Assembly (NCBI RefSeq): GCF_019793435.1
Contig: NZ_JAILYH010000016.1
Coordinates: 124,001-188,000, forward strand
From: Rhizobium redzepovicii
Lineage (GTDB): Bacteria; Pseudomonadota; Alphaproteobacteria; Rhizobiales; Rhizobiaceae
DNA length: 64,000 bases
Reading direction: 5' to 3'
Shown here: in pieces, positions 18,501 to 26,132 of the stretch
How the letters are laid out: every line of letters starts with the position of its first letter
Position numbering within the stretch: the first letter of the stretch is position 1
Translations under genes and position numbers: made by a program
Notes under the pieces: model-generated
Database searches by the model: none
Told to the model about the DNA's origin: nothing
Seen by the model: only the letters and a program-made list of their open reading frames with translations

Positions 18501-18781
18501 ACGGTCACGTTGAGCACGCCGTCCGACGTCGCCTGGCTGGACATGTAGAGCATGCCCTCGACACCGTTGATCTGCTCTTCGAGCGGTGTGGCCACCGTTT
18601 CGGCGATGACCGAGGGGTTGGCGCCGGGATAGGTGGCGCGCACAACGATCGACGGCGGCACGACCTCCGGATATTCGGAAATCGGCAGCGCCCTGAGGCC
18701 GATCAGGCCGGCAACCACGATGAGGACCGAAAGAACGCCGGCAAAGACCGGTCGGTCGACAAAGAATCTGGAGATGTTCAT
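15581..18781 (-). CDS. RND multidrug efflux pump, inner-membrane subunit (AcrB/HAE1 type)
   Basis: A 1066-residue proton-driven exporter. N-terminal NISRFFVDRPVFAGV is typical of the family. The TM4 proton-relay pair Asp-Asp is present in GIVVDDAIVVVENVERN, and the partner lysine is in GLSAKNAILIVEFARELE. Twelve transmembrane helices and two large periplasmic loops fit the length. The C-terminal tail is charged and rich in His, Lys and Glu. It is second in an operon after its periplasmic adaptor, 114 bp apart. No outer-membrane channel gene is nearby, so it should use a shared TolC-like protein. Substrates unknown. Confidence 0.95.
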   Translation of the reverse strand: MNISRFFVDRPVFAGVLSVLIVVAGLIGLRALPISEYPEVVPPSIVVRATYPGANPSVIAETVATPLEEQINGVEGMLYMSSQATSDGVLNVTVTFKLGTDPDKAQQLVQNRVSQAEPRLPAEVRSLGITTVKSSPNFIMVVNLVSDGDNHDITYLRNYATLNIKDRLARIAGVGQVQVFGAGDYSMRVWIDPQKAAEHDLAASDISNAISSQNVQAAAGIIGASPSQPGVDLQLNVNAQGRLRTPEEFGNIIVKTGASGEITRLRDVARIELGAADYTLRSLLDGKPAVAVAVLQAPGSNAIEIADNVHATMDQLQLAMPEGVKYEIVYDTTKFVRASIEKVIDTLLEAIALVVLVVILFLQTWRASIIPLIAVPVSIIGTFAVMYVFGFSINALSLFGLVLAIGIVVDDAIVVVENVERNIEQGLSPRAATYKAMKEVSGPIVAIALVLVAVFVPLAFISGLSGQFYRQFALTIAISTVISAFNSLTLSPALAALLLKGHHQPKDWLTRFMDAIFGWFFRGFNRVFGAGSNAYGKGVGGLLSRKSIVMVIYLALVGATYSLFSTVPGGFVPSQDKQYLIGFAQLPDAASLDRTEDVIKRMTDIALAQPGVANAIAFPGLSINGFTNSSNAGIVFVTLKDFEERKTPDLSGGAIAMALNQKFAAIQDAFIAMFPPPPVNGLGTTGGFKLQIEDRAGLGNQALDEATKAVLAKAYQTPELAELFSSFQINVPQLYADLDRAKAEQLGVSVTDVFQTLQIYLGSLYVNDFNAFGRTYSVRVQADAKFRAQPEDIGQLKVRSASGQMIPLSALLKVEPSTGPERANRYNGFLAADINGGPAPGFSSGQAQAAIEKILHETLPAGIDFEWTDLTYQQILAGNSSVVVFPLALLLVFLVLAAQYESLTLPLAIIMIVPMGVLAALTGVWLTGGDNNIFTQIGLVVLVGLSAKNAILIVEFARELEFEGRTPREAAIEASRLRLRPILMTSLAFIMGVVPLVVSTGAGAEMRAAMGVAVFSGMIGVTFFGIFMTPVFYVLLRRLTGNRPLVQHKPDEHKDEEAEVIRLAAE

Positions 18782-18824
18782 ATCAAAGCCCTCTCCGGGG
18801 TGAACATGGATGCAACGTCCCTCT

Positions 18825-18844
18825 CCGGCGGTTGGAGCCGCCGG
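18825..18844 (-). other. GC-rich hairpin between adaptor and pump genes
   Basis: A perfect 7-bp stem, CCGGCGG (18825-18831) and CCGCCGG (18838-18844), with a 6-nt loop sits in the 114-bp gap between the adaptor stop and the pump start. It could stabilise the adaptor mRNA or attenuate the pump. There is no T tract, so full termination is unlikely. Confidence 0.5.
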
Positions 18845-18895
18845 CGGGTCATTTATTTCGGGTATTGGCCCTCCCCCGCGAGGGAGAGCGAAGAC

Positions 18896-20086
18896 TTATT
18901 GAGCGGTCGCGACCTTCTCTTCCATCTGCGGTATGACGACCGCGCCCGGACGAATGCGCTGCAGACCGTTGACGACGATCTTTTCGCCGGCGTTCAGGCC
19001 GCTTTCGACTACCCGCTGGCCGTCGGAAAGCGTGCCGAGCTGGACCTGCCGGTAGGCAACCTTGTTTTCGGCATCGACGACGAAGACGAATTTCTTGTCC
19101 TGGTCGGTGCCGACGGCGCGGTCGCTGATGACGATCTTGTTCTCGGCCTTCGGCTGGCCCATGCGCACCCGCACGAACTGGCCGGGGATGAGGCGACCGC
19201 CCGGATTGTCGAAGACGGCGCGTACGCCGATCGTGCCGCTTGCCGCATCGACCTCATTGTCGATCAGCTGCAGCTTGCCTTTGATCGGCGTCCCGCTGTC
19301 GGCCAGCGTGCCGACCTCGACCGGGATCTGCTCGACCGGCGGCAGGGCGCTATCGGTCTGCGGAAGCTCGGCAAGCGCGCGTGTCACCATTTCTTCGCTG
19401 GCGTTGAAGCTCGCATAGATCGGATCGACCGACACCAGCGTCGTCAGCGCCGGCGAGGCCGAGCCGGCGGCAACCAGGTTACCGGCGGTCACCTCGATCT
19501 TGCCAATGCGGCCGGAAACCGGTGCCCGCACCTCGGTATAATCGAGATCGAGCTGGGCCGACTGCAATGCGGCCTGCGCCGAACGCAGCCCCGCCTGCGC
19601 CTCGGCCAGCGTGCTGTGGCGCTGATCGAGATCGCTCTGGGAGATGGTGCGGTTGTCGGAAAGCCTGCGGCCGCGATCGAGCTCGGTCTGCGCCAGGCTG
19701 ACTTTGGCTTCGGCCGAAGCAACCTGGCCCTCAGCCTGCGCCACGTTCGCCTGATAGGGAGCCGGGTCGATGGTGAAGAGCAGGTCGCCCTGCTTGACCA
19801 GGGCTCCTTCCCGGAAGGCCACGGACAGGATGGCGCCGGCGACGCGGGAACGAACCTGGACACGGTCGACCGCTTCGAGACGGCCGGAGAAACTCTCCCA
19901 GGCCGTTACGTCGCGCGCCGCGACGACGGCAACCGTCACCGGCACGGCAGGCGGCTGCGCCGGAGCGGAAGCAGCCGTGGCGGTTGTGCTCATCGGCAAT
20001 TCGAAAAACAATGCGGCGCCTGAAACGGACGCAACAAGGCCCATGCCGGCGCCCACCAGGGCCCAGCGCTTACTTCTGGACGTCAT
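18896..20086 (-). CDS. RND periplasmic adaptor (membrane fusion protein)
   Basis: A 396-residue HlyD/AcrA-type adaptor that links the inner-membrane pump to an outer-membrane channel. The N terminus has one hydrophobic anchor or signal helix (about residues 8-30) without a lipobox cysteine, so it is probably not a lipoprotein. The lipoyl half-motifs flank an alpha-helical hairpin rich in Gln, Ala and Glu (about 105-175). Beta-barrel and membrane-proximal domains follow. First gene of the pump operon; the alpha/beta hydrolase-fold gene lies 46 bp upstream on the same strand and may be transcribed with it. Confidence 0.93.
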   Translation of the reverse strand: MTSRSKRWALVGAGMGLVASVSGAALFFELPMSTTATAASAPAQPPAVPVTVAVVAARDVTAWESFSGRLEAVDRVQVRSRVAGAILSVAFREGALVKQGDLLFTIDPAPYQANVAQAEGQVASAEAKVSLAQTELDRGRRLSDNRTISQSDLDQRHSTLAEAQAGLRSAQAALQSAQLDLDYTEVRAPVSGRIGKIEVTAGNLVAAGSASPALTTLVSVDPIYASFNASEEMVTRALAELPQTDSALPPVEQIPVEVGTLADSGTPIKGKLQLIDNEVDAASGTIGVRAVFDNPGGRLIPGQFVRVRMGQPKAENKIVISDRAVGTDQDKKFVFVVDAENKVAYRQVQLGTLSDGQRVVESGLNAGEKIVVNGLQRIRPGAVVIPQMEEKVATAQ

Positions 20087-20132
20087 CAGTACTCTCCTTG
20101 CGGCCCAAAGCCGCTGAAATATCAGATCATCT

Positions 20133-20948
20133 TCAATGCAATTGCGGTTGGTCGCTTACGTCCTGAAGGAAGCTTCCGAAATGACGGCTGACGTGTTCCT
20201 GCCAGTCGGGCACTCCTTCGGATTTCCCACCATAAAGCGAGGGCCAGCCCGTCCCGGCGGGAAGGACATGCTGGCGCACACCGACGCCGGCCTTTTTCAG
20301 GCGGGCACCGTAACCAAGTGTTTCGTCGTGCAGAGGGTCGTCCTCGGCGGTAAAGATCAGTGCCGGCGCGACGCCTGAAAGACGCGAACAGAGGCAAGGC
20401 GCCGCATAAGGGTGGCAGCCACCACCGCTCAAGTAATGGCTCCAGCCCTCCGTCCAGCGCTGGCGCATGCCGATCGCCTCGGCCTTGCGGATCGAGGAGG
20501 TGCCCATGAAGGGATCGAGCAGCGGCGAAATCAGCACCTGGCCGTCGAGCGCATCCGGCATCTGGTCTCGCGCCTTCAGCGCCACGCCGGCGGCGACATT
20601 GCCGCCCGCCTCTTCGCCGGCGACGAAGAGCAGCGACTTACGGTCGCCGAGACCGGCGGCGCGCTTGTTGGCGAGATAGCTGAGAACGGAGAAGGAAACT
20701 TCCAGCGCCTTCGGGAAGAGATTGCCGGACAGACTGCTATAATCGACGGCAGCGACGATGGCGCCGGCCTTCGCGAGGCTAATTGCCACCGGCCGGTCGA
20801 CATTCGTCTCGCTGTCGAGAAAAGCGCCGCCATGGAGGTAAAGCACGATGGGCGGACCCTTGCCGTAATCGGCGCCCTGGTAGATGCGTGCGGAAACGGG
20901 GCCGATGGCCACCTTATCCAGCATCATATCTTTCCATGCCACCGTCAT
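20133..20948 (-). CDS. Alpha/beta hydrolase-fold protein lacking catalytic Ser and His
   Basis: A 271-residue protein with the overall pattern of the HSL/acetyl-esterase family: oxyanion-hole motif LHGGAF (residues 38-43), then a nucleophile-elbow region, then an acid motif EDDPLHDE with Asp203. The elbow, however, reads GEEAGGN (111-117) where active members have GDSAGGN, so Glu113 replaces the catalytic serine. The expected histidine segment (PGxxHGF) reads PAGTGWP, with no histidine. Both changes are clear in the DNA (gaa gag codons). It is probably not an esterase. The ATG at 20948 gives the family start. The gene is divergent from a LysR gene with a dyad between them and sits just upstream of the RND operon. 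Confidence 0.8.
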   Translation of the reverse strand: MTVAWKDMMLDKVAIGPVSARIYQGADYGKGPPIVLYLHGGAFLDSETNVDRPVAISLAKAGAIVAAVDYSSLSGNLFPKALEVSFSVLSYLANKRAAGLGDRKSLLFVAGEEAGGNVAAGVALKARDQMPDALDGQVLISPLLDPFMGTSSIRKAEAIGMRQRWTEGWSHYLSGGGCHPYAAPCLCSRLSGVAPALIFTAEDDPLHDETLGYGARLKKAGVGVRQHVLPAGTGWPSLYGGKSEGVPDWQEHVSRHFGSFLQDVSDQPQLH

Positions 20949-21020
20949 GTTCCGGTCTCTTTTGCGTCGGCCACAAGCAGGCAACGCCTGCCGCTTGCAT
21001 TTTGTACAAAAAAGATATTG

Positions 21021-21040
21021 TTATTCCATTCAGGGAATAA
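21021..21040. promoter_or_regulatory. Candidate LysR operator
   Basis: A perfect dyad, TTATTCC-N6-GGAATAA, lies 72 bp before the hydrolase-fold gene and 71 bp before the LysR gene. It contains the T-N11-A core typical of LysR-family binding sites and is placed to control both genes. Confidence 0.65.
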
Positions 21041-21111
21041 GAAGCGATATCGCGATTACACTGTTCCAGATCTCGAACAATGGTGCAACGCAAACTGCGG
21101 ATTTCAAACCG

Positions 21112-22023
21112 ATGGATCAGCTCTCGGCAATGCGCGTCTTCATCCGCGTGGTGGAGACGGGCAATTTCACCCGCGCCGCCGACATGCTCGCCATGCCCAA
21201 GGCGACGGTCACCAATCTCATCCAGGGCCTGGAGGCGCATCTGCGCACCAAGCTTTTGAATCGCACGACTCGCCGGGTGATGGTGACCACGGACGGCGCG
21301 CTTTATTACGAACGCGCCGCCCAGATCATTTCGGAATTGGAGGAACTCGACGGTAGCCTCTCCAATTCGCAAAGCCTGCCGAGCGGGCGGCTGCGCGTCG
21401 AAATGGCCGGTGCTTTCGCCGATTGGATCGTCGTTCCCGCACTCTGCGATTTTTATCAGCGCTATCCCGATATCCGCATCGACCTCGGCGTCGGCGACCG
21501 CACCGTCGATTATCTTGCGGAAAATGTCGACTGCGCGCTGCGGGCCGGCACGCCGACCGACCAGTCGCTGATCGCCCGACGTGTCTCCGAAGTCGAGATG
21601 ATCACCTGTGCTTCGCCGACCTACATCCAGAAGTTCGGCATGCCCGAGCGGCCGGAGGATCTGGAGGCCGATCATTACTCGGTCAACTATTTCCGCGCCC
21701 AGAACAACCGAACACTGCCTTTCGAATTTCGTCGGCACAACGAGGTGATCGAGACCAGTCCGCGTTACATCGCCTCGGTCAACGACAGCCGTACCTATCT
21801 GACAGCTGCGCTGACGGGTCTCGGCATCGCGCAGGTGCCGATCTTCATGGCGCGTGAGCCAATGGCAAGGGGCGAACTCGTCCGCGTGCTGCCGGATTGG
21901 CGTCGCGATCCGCTACCGCTTTACGTCGTCTACCCCCCGAACCGCCATCTCAGCAACAAGGTTCGCGTCTTCGTCGACTGGCTGGTGAAGCTTCTGGTCG
22001 AGGCGAAATTGAACGACGTCTGA
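21112..22023 (+). CDS. LysR-family transcriptional regulator
   Basis: 303 residues. The N-terminal winged helix-turn-helix covers about 1-60 (MDQLSAMRVFIRVVETGNFT, then KATVTNLIQGLE). A periplasmic-binding-protein-like effector domain fills the rest. The start at 21112 is set by family alignment; no clear Shine-Dalgarno is seen, and the frame is open upstream, so a longer form is possible but unlikely. It belongs to the same subfamily as the LysR protein at 24.1-25.0 kb: both end in a V-R-V-F-[VI]-D-W-L-V-K stretch. Divergence from the hydrolase-fold gene with the shared dyad suggests it controls that gene and perhaps the RND operon behind it. Confidence 0.92.
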   Translation: MDQLSAMRVFIRVVETGNFTRAADMLAMPKATVTNLIQGLEAHLRTKLLNRTTRRVMVTTDGALYYERAAQIISELEELDGSLSNSQSLPSGRLRVEMAGAFADWIVVPALCDFYQRYPDIRIDLGVGDRTVDYLAENVDCALRAGTPTDQSLIARRVSEVEMITCASPTYIQKFGMPERPEDLEADHYSVNYFRAQNNRTLPFEFRRHNEVIETSPRYIASVNDSRTYLTAALTGLGIAQVPIFMAREPMARGELVRVLPDWRRDPLPLYVVYPPNRHLSNKVRVFVDWLVKLLVEAKLNDV

Positions 22024-22038
22024 GCGTTAAGACAAATA

Positions 22039-22073
22039 CGGCCCGGAAGGCAGGGGAAACCTTCGACGGGCCG
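22039..22073 (+). terminator. Hairpin after the LysR gene
   Basis: CGGCCCG (22039-22045) pairs with CGGGCCG (22067-22073), and an inner AAGG/CCTT adds to the stem. It lies 15 bp after the LysR stop. No T run follows, so it may slow rather than end transcription. The rest of 22074-22288 shows nothing I can name. Confidence 0.5.
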
Positions 22074-22288
22074 CAATGTACAACTTTGAACATCAAGCCT
22101 GTCGCACCATAGCAAGGGCGCAGCAGGCTTTGGAGGCCGGAAGAGAGCGGCAGGGAATTCCACTCTCTCGCGATAAAACAGATATACGCACTCCCCGCAC
22201 GATTGTAAGGAAAAATTCCGCAATCACGTTCACAGAATTGCGATAACGGGTTGGCTCCCATGTTCCCGCGCCAGCGGCGGGCGGGATT

Positions 22289-23191
22289 TCAATTCCTGGC
22301 AGCCGGCTTCAGCAGGTCCCCGAGGCCGATGCGGCGGAACAATTCCGCCCGGACACGGTCGGCGATGCCGTTGACGATCTCCGCGCCGTCCTCGGATGGA
22401 TCGATATGGACGCGGAACGGCCTCGTACCGAACGGCTTGCCGACGACATCGACGATGGCGACGGCTACCGTGCCGGCATCGGCGTCAGCAGGTTCGAGTG
22501 CTGCCAGGCCCTGCAGCGCCTGTTCCGGCACACCCTTGTAGGGTCCTTCATTATATTCGGCGGCGCGGGCGGTATCATCCGGCGAACCGGAATGGGCGAA
22601 GTGGTTGGTGCCCCTGGTGAAGGCGCCGGGCACGATGATCGAGGTCTCGATGCCCCAGCGGGTAAGCTCGCTGGCATAGGAGACGGCAAGTGAATCCATC
22701 GCCGCTTTGGCGGCGAAATAGGGCGAGAGGTAGGGAGGCGTGCCGCCGCGGCTGCTCGACGACGATACCCAGACCAGCAGGCCTGTACCCTGCTTGCGCA
22801 GATAGGGGAGTGCCGCGCGGTTGACGCGCTGGGTGGAAAGCACGTTGATGTCGAAGAGTTCGGCGAACTGTTCCGGCGTGAAGGCTTCGGCCGGGCCGAA
22901 GGACATATGGCCGGCATTGTGGATGATGACATCGAGGCGGCCCTCATCGGCGATAATCCGGGCGATACCGGATACAACCGAGGCGTCGGAGGCGACATCG
23001 AGTTCGACCGAGCGCAGATCGACGTTATTGTCCCTGGCGAATTCAGCCGCGTCGGCGACGGCCGGAGCGTTGCGGCCTTCCGTTGCGCGCATGCCGGCAT
23101 AGACGGTATGGCCGGCCTTGGCGAGGGCGCGGGCGGTAAGAGCGCCGAAACCGCTGGAAGCGCCGGTGATGATAATGACTTGCTTGCTCAT
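22289..23191 (-). CDS. Short-chain dehydrogenase/reductase
   Basis: A 300-residue classical SDR. The cofactor motif is TGASSGFG (9-16), the NAG motif is near 92-94, a run of serines at 143-147 includes the catalytic one, and Tyr158 with Lys162 complete the active site. The long C-terminal extension of about 50 residues is typical of SDRs acting on lipophilic ketones or alcohols, but the substrate is unknown. The second SDR lies 84 bp upstream on the same strand, so both may be under the LysR protein divergent from it. Confidence 0.9.
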   Translation of the reverse strand: MSKQVIIITGASSGFGALTARALAKAGHTVYAGMRATEGRNAPAVADAAEFARDNNVDLRSVELDVASDASVVSGIARIIADEGRLDVIIHNAGHMSFGPAEAFTPEQFAELFDINVLSTQRVNRAALPYLRKQGTGLLVWVSSSSSRGGTPPYLSPYFAAKAAMDSLAVSYASELTRWGIETSIIVPGAFTRGTNHFAHSGSPDDTARAAEYNEGPYKGVPEQALQGLAALEPADADAGTVAVAIVDVVGKPFGTRPFRVHIDPSEDGAEIVNGIADRVRAELFRRIGLGDLLKPAARN

Positions 23192-23275
23192 GATCCTATT
23201 CCTTCTGGGATTGGGGTTTGGTTGAAGTGGAAGCTTGAGATTGGCGGCGGCATCGAGACAGCCGCCAGCCCTTCA

Positions 23276-24019
23276 TCAGATCACGCCGCCATTGGCGCGC
23301 AGCGTCTGGCCGTTGATCCAGCCGCCATCCGGACCGGCAAGAAAGGCAACCGCAGCGGCGATGTCTTCAGGTGTGCCGAGGCGTTCCAGCGGGTTCATCT
23401 TCGCCATGCGGGCGATCAGTTCGTCCGACTTGCCGTTGAGGAAGAGGTCGGTGGCCACAGGGCCAGGTGCGATGGCGTTGACCGTGATGTTGCGGCCCCG
23501 CATCTCCTTGGCCATGATCGCCGTCAATGTTTCCACGGCAGCCTTGGTGGCAGCGTAAACGCCATAGGTTTCGAGCTTCAGGCCGACGACCGACGTCGAG
23601 AAGTTAACGACCCGGCCGCCGTCACGCAGCCGCTTGGCGGCTTCTCGCAGCGTATTGAAGGTGCCCTTCAGATTGACGCCGATCTGCCGATCGAAATTGG
23701 CGTCATCGGCCTCGGCAAGCGAAGAGAGCATCATGATGCCGGCATTGTTGATAAGCACATCGACGCCGCCGAAAGCGGCTTCCGCGGCATCGAACATGCG
23801 GCGGACGGCTTCGGCGTCGCTGACATCGGCTTTCGCCGTCAGCGCCTTGCCGCCGGCCTGCTCGATCTCCTGGACCAATTCCTCGGCCGGAGCGGCATTG
23901 CCGGAATAGTTGATGACGACGGTGAAACCGTCCTTGGCGAGGCGTCGGGCGACTGCCGCTCCAATGCCGCGGGAAGCACCGGTGACCAGTGCCACCTTGC
24001 CGTTTTCTTTGGAAGCCAT
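23276..24019 (-). CDS. Short-chain dehydrogenase/reductase (FabG-like)
   Basis: A 247-residue classical SDR. TGASRGIG is at 13-20, NNAG at 91-94, Tyr155 and Lys159 form the YxxxK pair, and Ser141 or Ser143 is the catalytic serine. The C-terminal part (RLGTPEDIAAAVAFLAG, then INGQTLRANGG) is the usual FabG-like ending. Substrate not predictable; fatty acid synthesis is unlikely in this setting. First of two adjacent SDR genes, divergent from a LysR gene over a 119-bp gap with a clear dyad, so it is probably the main target of that regulator. Confidence 0.9.
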   Translation of the reverse strand: MASKENGKVALVTGASRGIGAAVARRLAKDGFTVVINYSGNAAPAEELVQEIEQAGGKALTAKADVSDAEAVRRMFDAAEAAFGGVDVLINNAGIMMLSSLAEADDANFDRQIGVNLKGTFNTLREAAKRLRDGGRVVNFSTSVVGLKLETYGVYAATKAAVETLTAIMAKEMRGRNITVNAIAPGPVATDLFLNGKSDELIARMAKMNPLERLGTPEDIAAAVAFLAGPDGGWINGQTLRANGGVI

Positions 24020-24086
24020 TGTCCTTCTCCTTCATCATGCGCCGCAGCGCGTTTTCAATGAGGAGAAGATGCACCTGTTCATTCTG

Positions 24087-24107
24087 CGGATAATCAGGCA
24101 TTATCCG
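24087..24107. promoter_or_regulatory. Candidate LysR operator
   Basis: A perfect dyad, CGGATAAT-N5-ATTATCCG, lies between the SDR gene (start 24019) and the LysR gene (start 24139). A further TATCCGGGA half-site follows at about 24115. It is a natural binding site for the divergent LysR protein. Confidence 0.65.
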
Positions 24108-24138
24108 GCATCACTATCCGGGAATTACGAACAACTAG

Positions 24139-25047
24139 ATGGACAGATTTGATGCCATGCGCGTGTTTTGCCGCGTCGTGGAACGCCGCAGCTTCACGCT
24201 TGCCGCCGAAGACACCGGCCTGCCGCGCTCGACCGTCACCGATGCGATAAAGCAGCTCGAAGCCCGCCTCGGCGTGCGTCTGCTCCAGCGCACGACACGC
24301 CATGTCAGCCCGACGCTCGACGGCGAAGCCTATTACCAGCGCTGCCTGTCGATCCTTGCCGATATCGAAGATGCCGAAGGCGCTTTCGCCGGCGCCAAGC
24401 CGAAGGGCCTGCTGCGCGTCGATGTGCACGGCACGCTCGCCCGGCATTTCGTGCTGCCGAGCCTGCCGTCTTTTCTAGAGACCTATCCCGAGATCGAATT
24501 CTACATGAGCGAGGGCGACCGGCTGGTCGATCTGGTGCGCGAAGGCATCGATTGCGTGCTGCGCGTCGGCACGCCGCAAGACAGCGACATGGTCGCCCGG
24601 CGCGTTGCCCTGCTCGATGAGGTGACACTCGCCTCTCCTGAATATATCGCCACCCATGGCCCGCCGCAGCACCCTGACCGGCTTGACGGCCATCGCATGG
24701 TTGGCTTCCGCTCCAGCAGCACCGGCAGTCTGTTGCCGCTCGAATTCATCGTCGACGGCACGGTGCGTGACATCTCCATTCCCGCCACCGTCGCGGTCAA
24801 TGCCGCCGAAAGCTATATTTCAGCGGCGAGGATGGGCCTCGGCATGATCCAGATTCCGCGCTATCACGCCGAAAAGGACCTTGCCGCGGGCACGCTGGTC
24901 CGCGTGCTGCAGGATTTTCCGCTGACCCCCACGCCGGTTTCCCTGCTCTACCCCCGCAACCGCCAGCTTTCGCCGCGCGTGCGCGTCTTCATCGACTGGC
25001 TGGTAAAGGTCTTCGCTCGACAAAATTCCGAAAACGCGCTTCACTAA
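24139..25047 (+). CDS. LysR-family transcriptional regulator
   Basis: 302 residues with an N-terminal winged helix-turn-helix (MDRFDAMRVFCRVVERRSFT, then RSTVTDAIKQLE) and a C-terminal effector domain. It is a paralogue of the LysR protein at 21.1 kb with the same architecture and a similar C terminus, but the associated dyad differs. The ATG at 24139 fits the family start. The divergent SDR gene is the likely target. The effector is unknown. Confidence 0.92.
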   Translation: MDRFDAMRVFCRVVERRSFTLAAEDTGLPRSTVTDAIKQLEARLGVRLLQRTTRHVSPTLDGEAYYQRCLSILADIEDAEGAFAGAKPKGLLRVDVHGTLARHFVLPSLPSFLETYPEIEFYMSEGDRLVDLVREGIDCVLRVGTPQDSDMVARRVALLDEVTLASPEYIATHGPPQHPDRLDGHRMVGFRSSSTGSLLPLEFIVDGTVRDISIPATVAVNAAESYISAARMGLGMIQIPRYHAEKDLAAGTLVRVLQDFPLTPTPVSLLYPRNRQLSPRVRVFIDWLVKVFARQNSENALH

Positions 25048-25086
25048 AATGCGCCTTGCTAATATGAGCGCCCGCGGAGAACGGCC

Positions 25087-25401
25087 ATGGCACTCAACGA
25101 TATCACCGTCTACCAGACGGAAGACGGCTTCGTCGTCGAATTCGGCGGCGAAGGCGAAGACAGCATTGCCGTGACGCTGCGCAGCACGCCTGAGCTGACG
25201 TCGGAAAACGCCGTCCTGCGTGCCAAGGCCCTGCTTGCCGCAGCGATCGAACCTGCCCATGGCGACGGCGCGCGCAGCAAGGACCCCGCTTTGCTCGAGG
25301 AAGAGCTGGAGGAGGGCCTGGAAGACTCCTTCCCAGCGAGCGACCCGGTCTCGGTCACATCATCCTCGATCCCGATGCGCGATCCGAGCGCCGGCCGCTG
25401 A
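25087..25401 (+). CDS. Small acidic protein with C-terminal SFPASDPVS motif
   Basis: 104 residues, strongly acidic, no membrane segment. The N-terminal 65 residues look like a small alpha/beta domain (DITVYQTEDGFVVEFGG). A Glu/Leu-rich helix then leads into DSFPASDPVS, a short motif that I recall from the ends of several small alphaproteobacterial proteins of unknown function. GGAGA seven bases before the ATG supports the start. It sits between the LysR gene (39 bp) and the DNA glycosylase gene (53 bp). No function can be assigned. Confidence 0.7.
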   Translation: MALNDITVYQTEDGFVVEFGGEGEDSIAVTLRSTPELTSENAVLRAKALLAAAIEPAHGDGARSKDPALLEEELEEGLEDSFPASDPVSVTSSSIPMRDPSAGR

Positions 25402-25454
25402 CCCCTGTCGCGCAAACAGATGAAACGGTTTTGGGATGACGATAGGCGCGTTGA

Positions 25455-26072
25455 ATGTTATCTGCGTCTGATATGACCGATGGTGGAACGATATCAGGTG
25501 GGATCGGCACCGGCACGCTCACCGGCGAAAGCCTCAGGAAGTTTTTCGAGCGCGATGCGATCACCGTCTCTCGCGACCTGCTCGGCTGCCATCTGACCGT
25601 GGACGGCGTCGGCGGACGCATCACCGAGACCGAAGCTTATTTCCCCGATGACGAGGCTTCGCACAGCTTCCGCGGCCCGACCAAGCGCAACCTCGCCATG
25701 TACGGCAAGCCGGGCAACGTCTATATCTACCGCATCTACGGCATGTACTGGTGCCTGAATTTCGTCTGCCATCCGGGCTCGGCTGCACTCATCCGCGCCC
25801 TGGAGCCAGAAACGGGAATTCCTGTGATGATCGAGCGGCGCGGCACCGATATGCTGACGTCGCTCTGCAGTGGTCCCGGCAAGCTCTGCCAGGCACTCGG
25901 CATCGATATCGAGATCAATGACAGGCTGCTCGATCGCCCGCCCTATGCGATCACGCCGTCCGCACCGGTGCCGATCGTCTCGGGAAAACGCATCGGCATC
26001 ACCAAAAATGCCGAAGCACTATGGCGCTTCGGCATTCAGGGATCGCGTTATCTCAGCAAGCCGTTCCGCTAG
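25455..26072 (+). CDS. 3-methyladenine DNA glycosylase (AAG/MPG family)
   Basis: A 205-residue monofunctional DNA glycosylase that removes alkylated purines and hypoxanthine from DNA. The catalytic glutamate lies in ITETEAY, followed by the DNA-intercalating region and the family stretch GxVYIYRIYGMYWCLNFV (from 92). The SGPGKLCQALGI motif is also typical. Length matches bacterial homologues. Two starts are possible, ATG 25455 and ATG 25473; neither has a strong ribosome site. The family symbol mpg/aag is used for homologues; I leave it blank because naming varies. Confidence 0.9.
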   Translation: MLSASDMTDGGTISGGIGTGTLTGESLRKFFERDAITVSRDLLGCHLTVDGVGGRITETEAYFPDDEASHSFRGPTKRNLAMYGKPGNVYIYRIYGMYWCLNFVCHPGSAALIRALEPETGIPVMIERRGTDMLTSLCSGPGKLCQALGIDIEINDRLLDRPPYAITPSAPVPIVSGKRIGITKNAEALWRFGIQGSRYLSKPFR

Positions 26073-26112
26073 AGCATGATGCCGAAAAGCGTGACGCAGT
26101 TTTCCGTCCAGA
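26073..26112. repeat. Fragment of a common rhizobial intergenic repeat
   Basis: The sequence GAGCATGATGCCGAAAAG, followed by GTGACGCAGTTTTCC, starts right after the glycosylase stop. It resembles a short repeat I recognise from many Rhizobium intergenic regions, normally palindromic; here only the left part is intact. No second copy occurs in this window, so the call rests on memory. Confidence 0.4.
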
Positions 26113-26132
26113 AGTGCGGCAACGCCTGGAGT

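Noticed and set aside
16214..20023. A 1269-codon open frame on the plus strand, antisense to the whole first RND operon
   Set aside because: It crosses both RND genes and their intergenic gap in the frame that mirrors GC-rich codon bias. Its protein is Arg/Asp/Gly-rich with no domain. The minus-strand genes have clear motifs.
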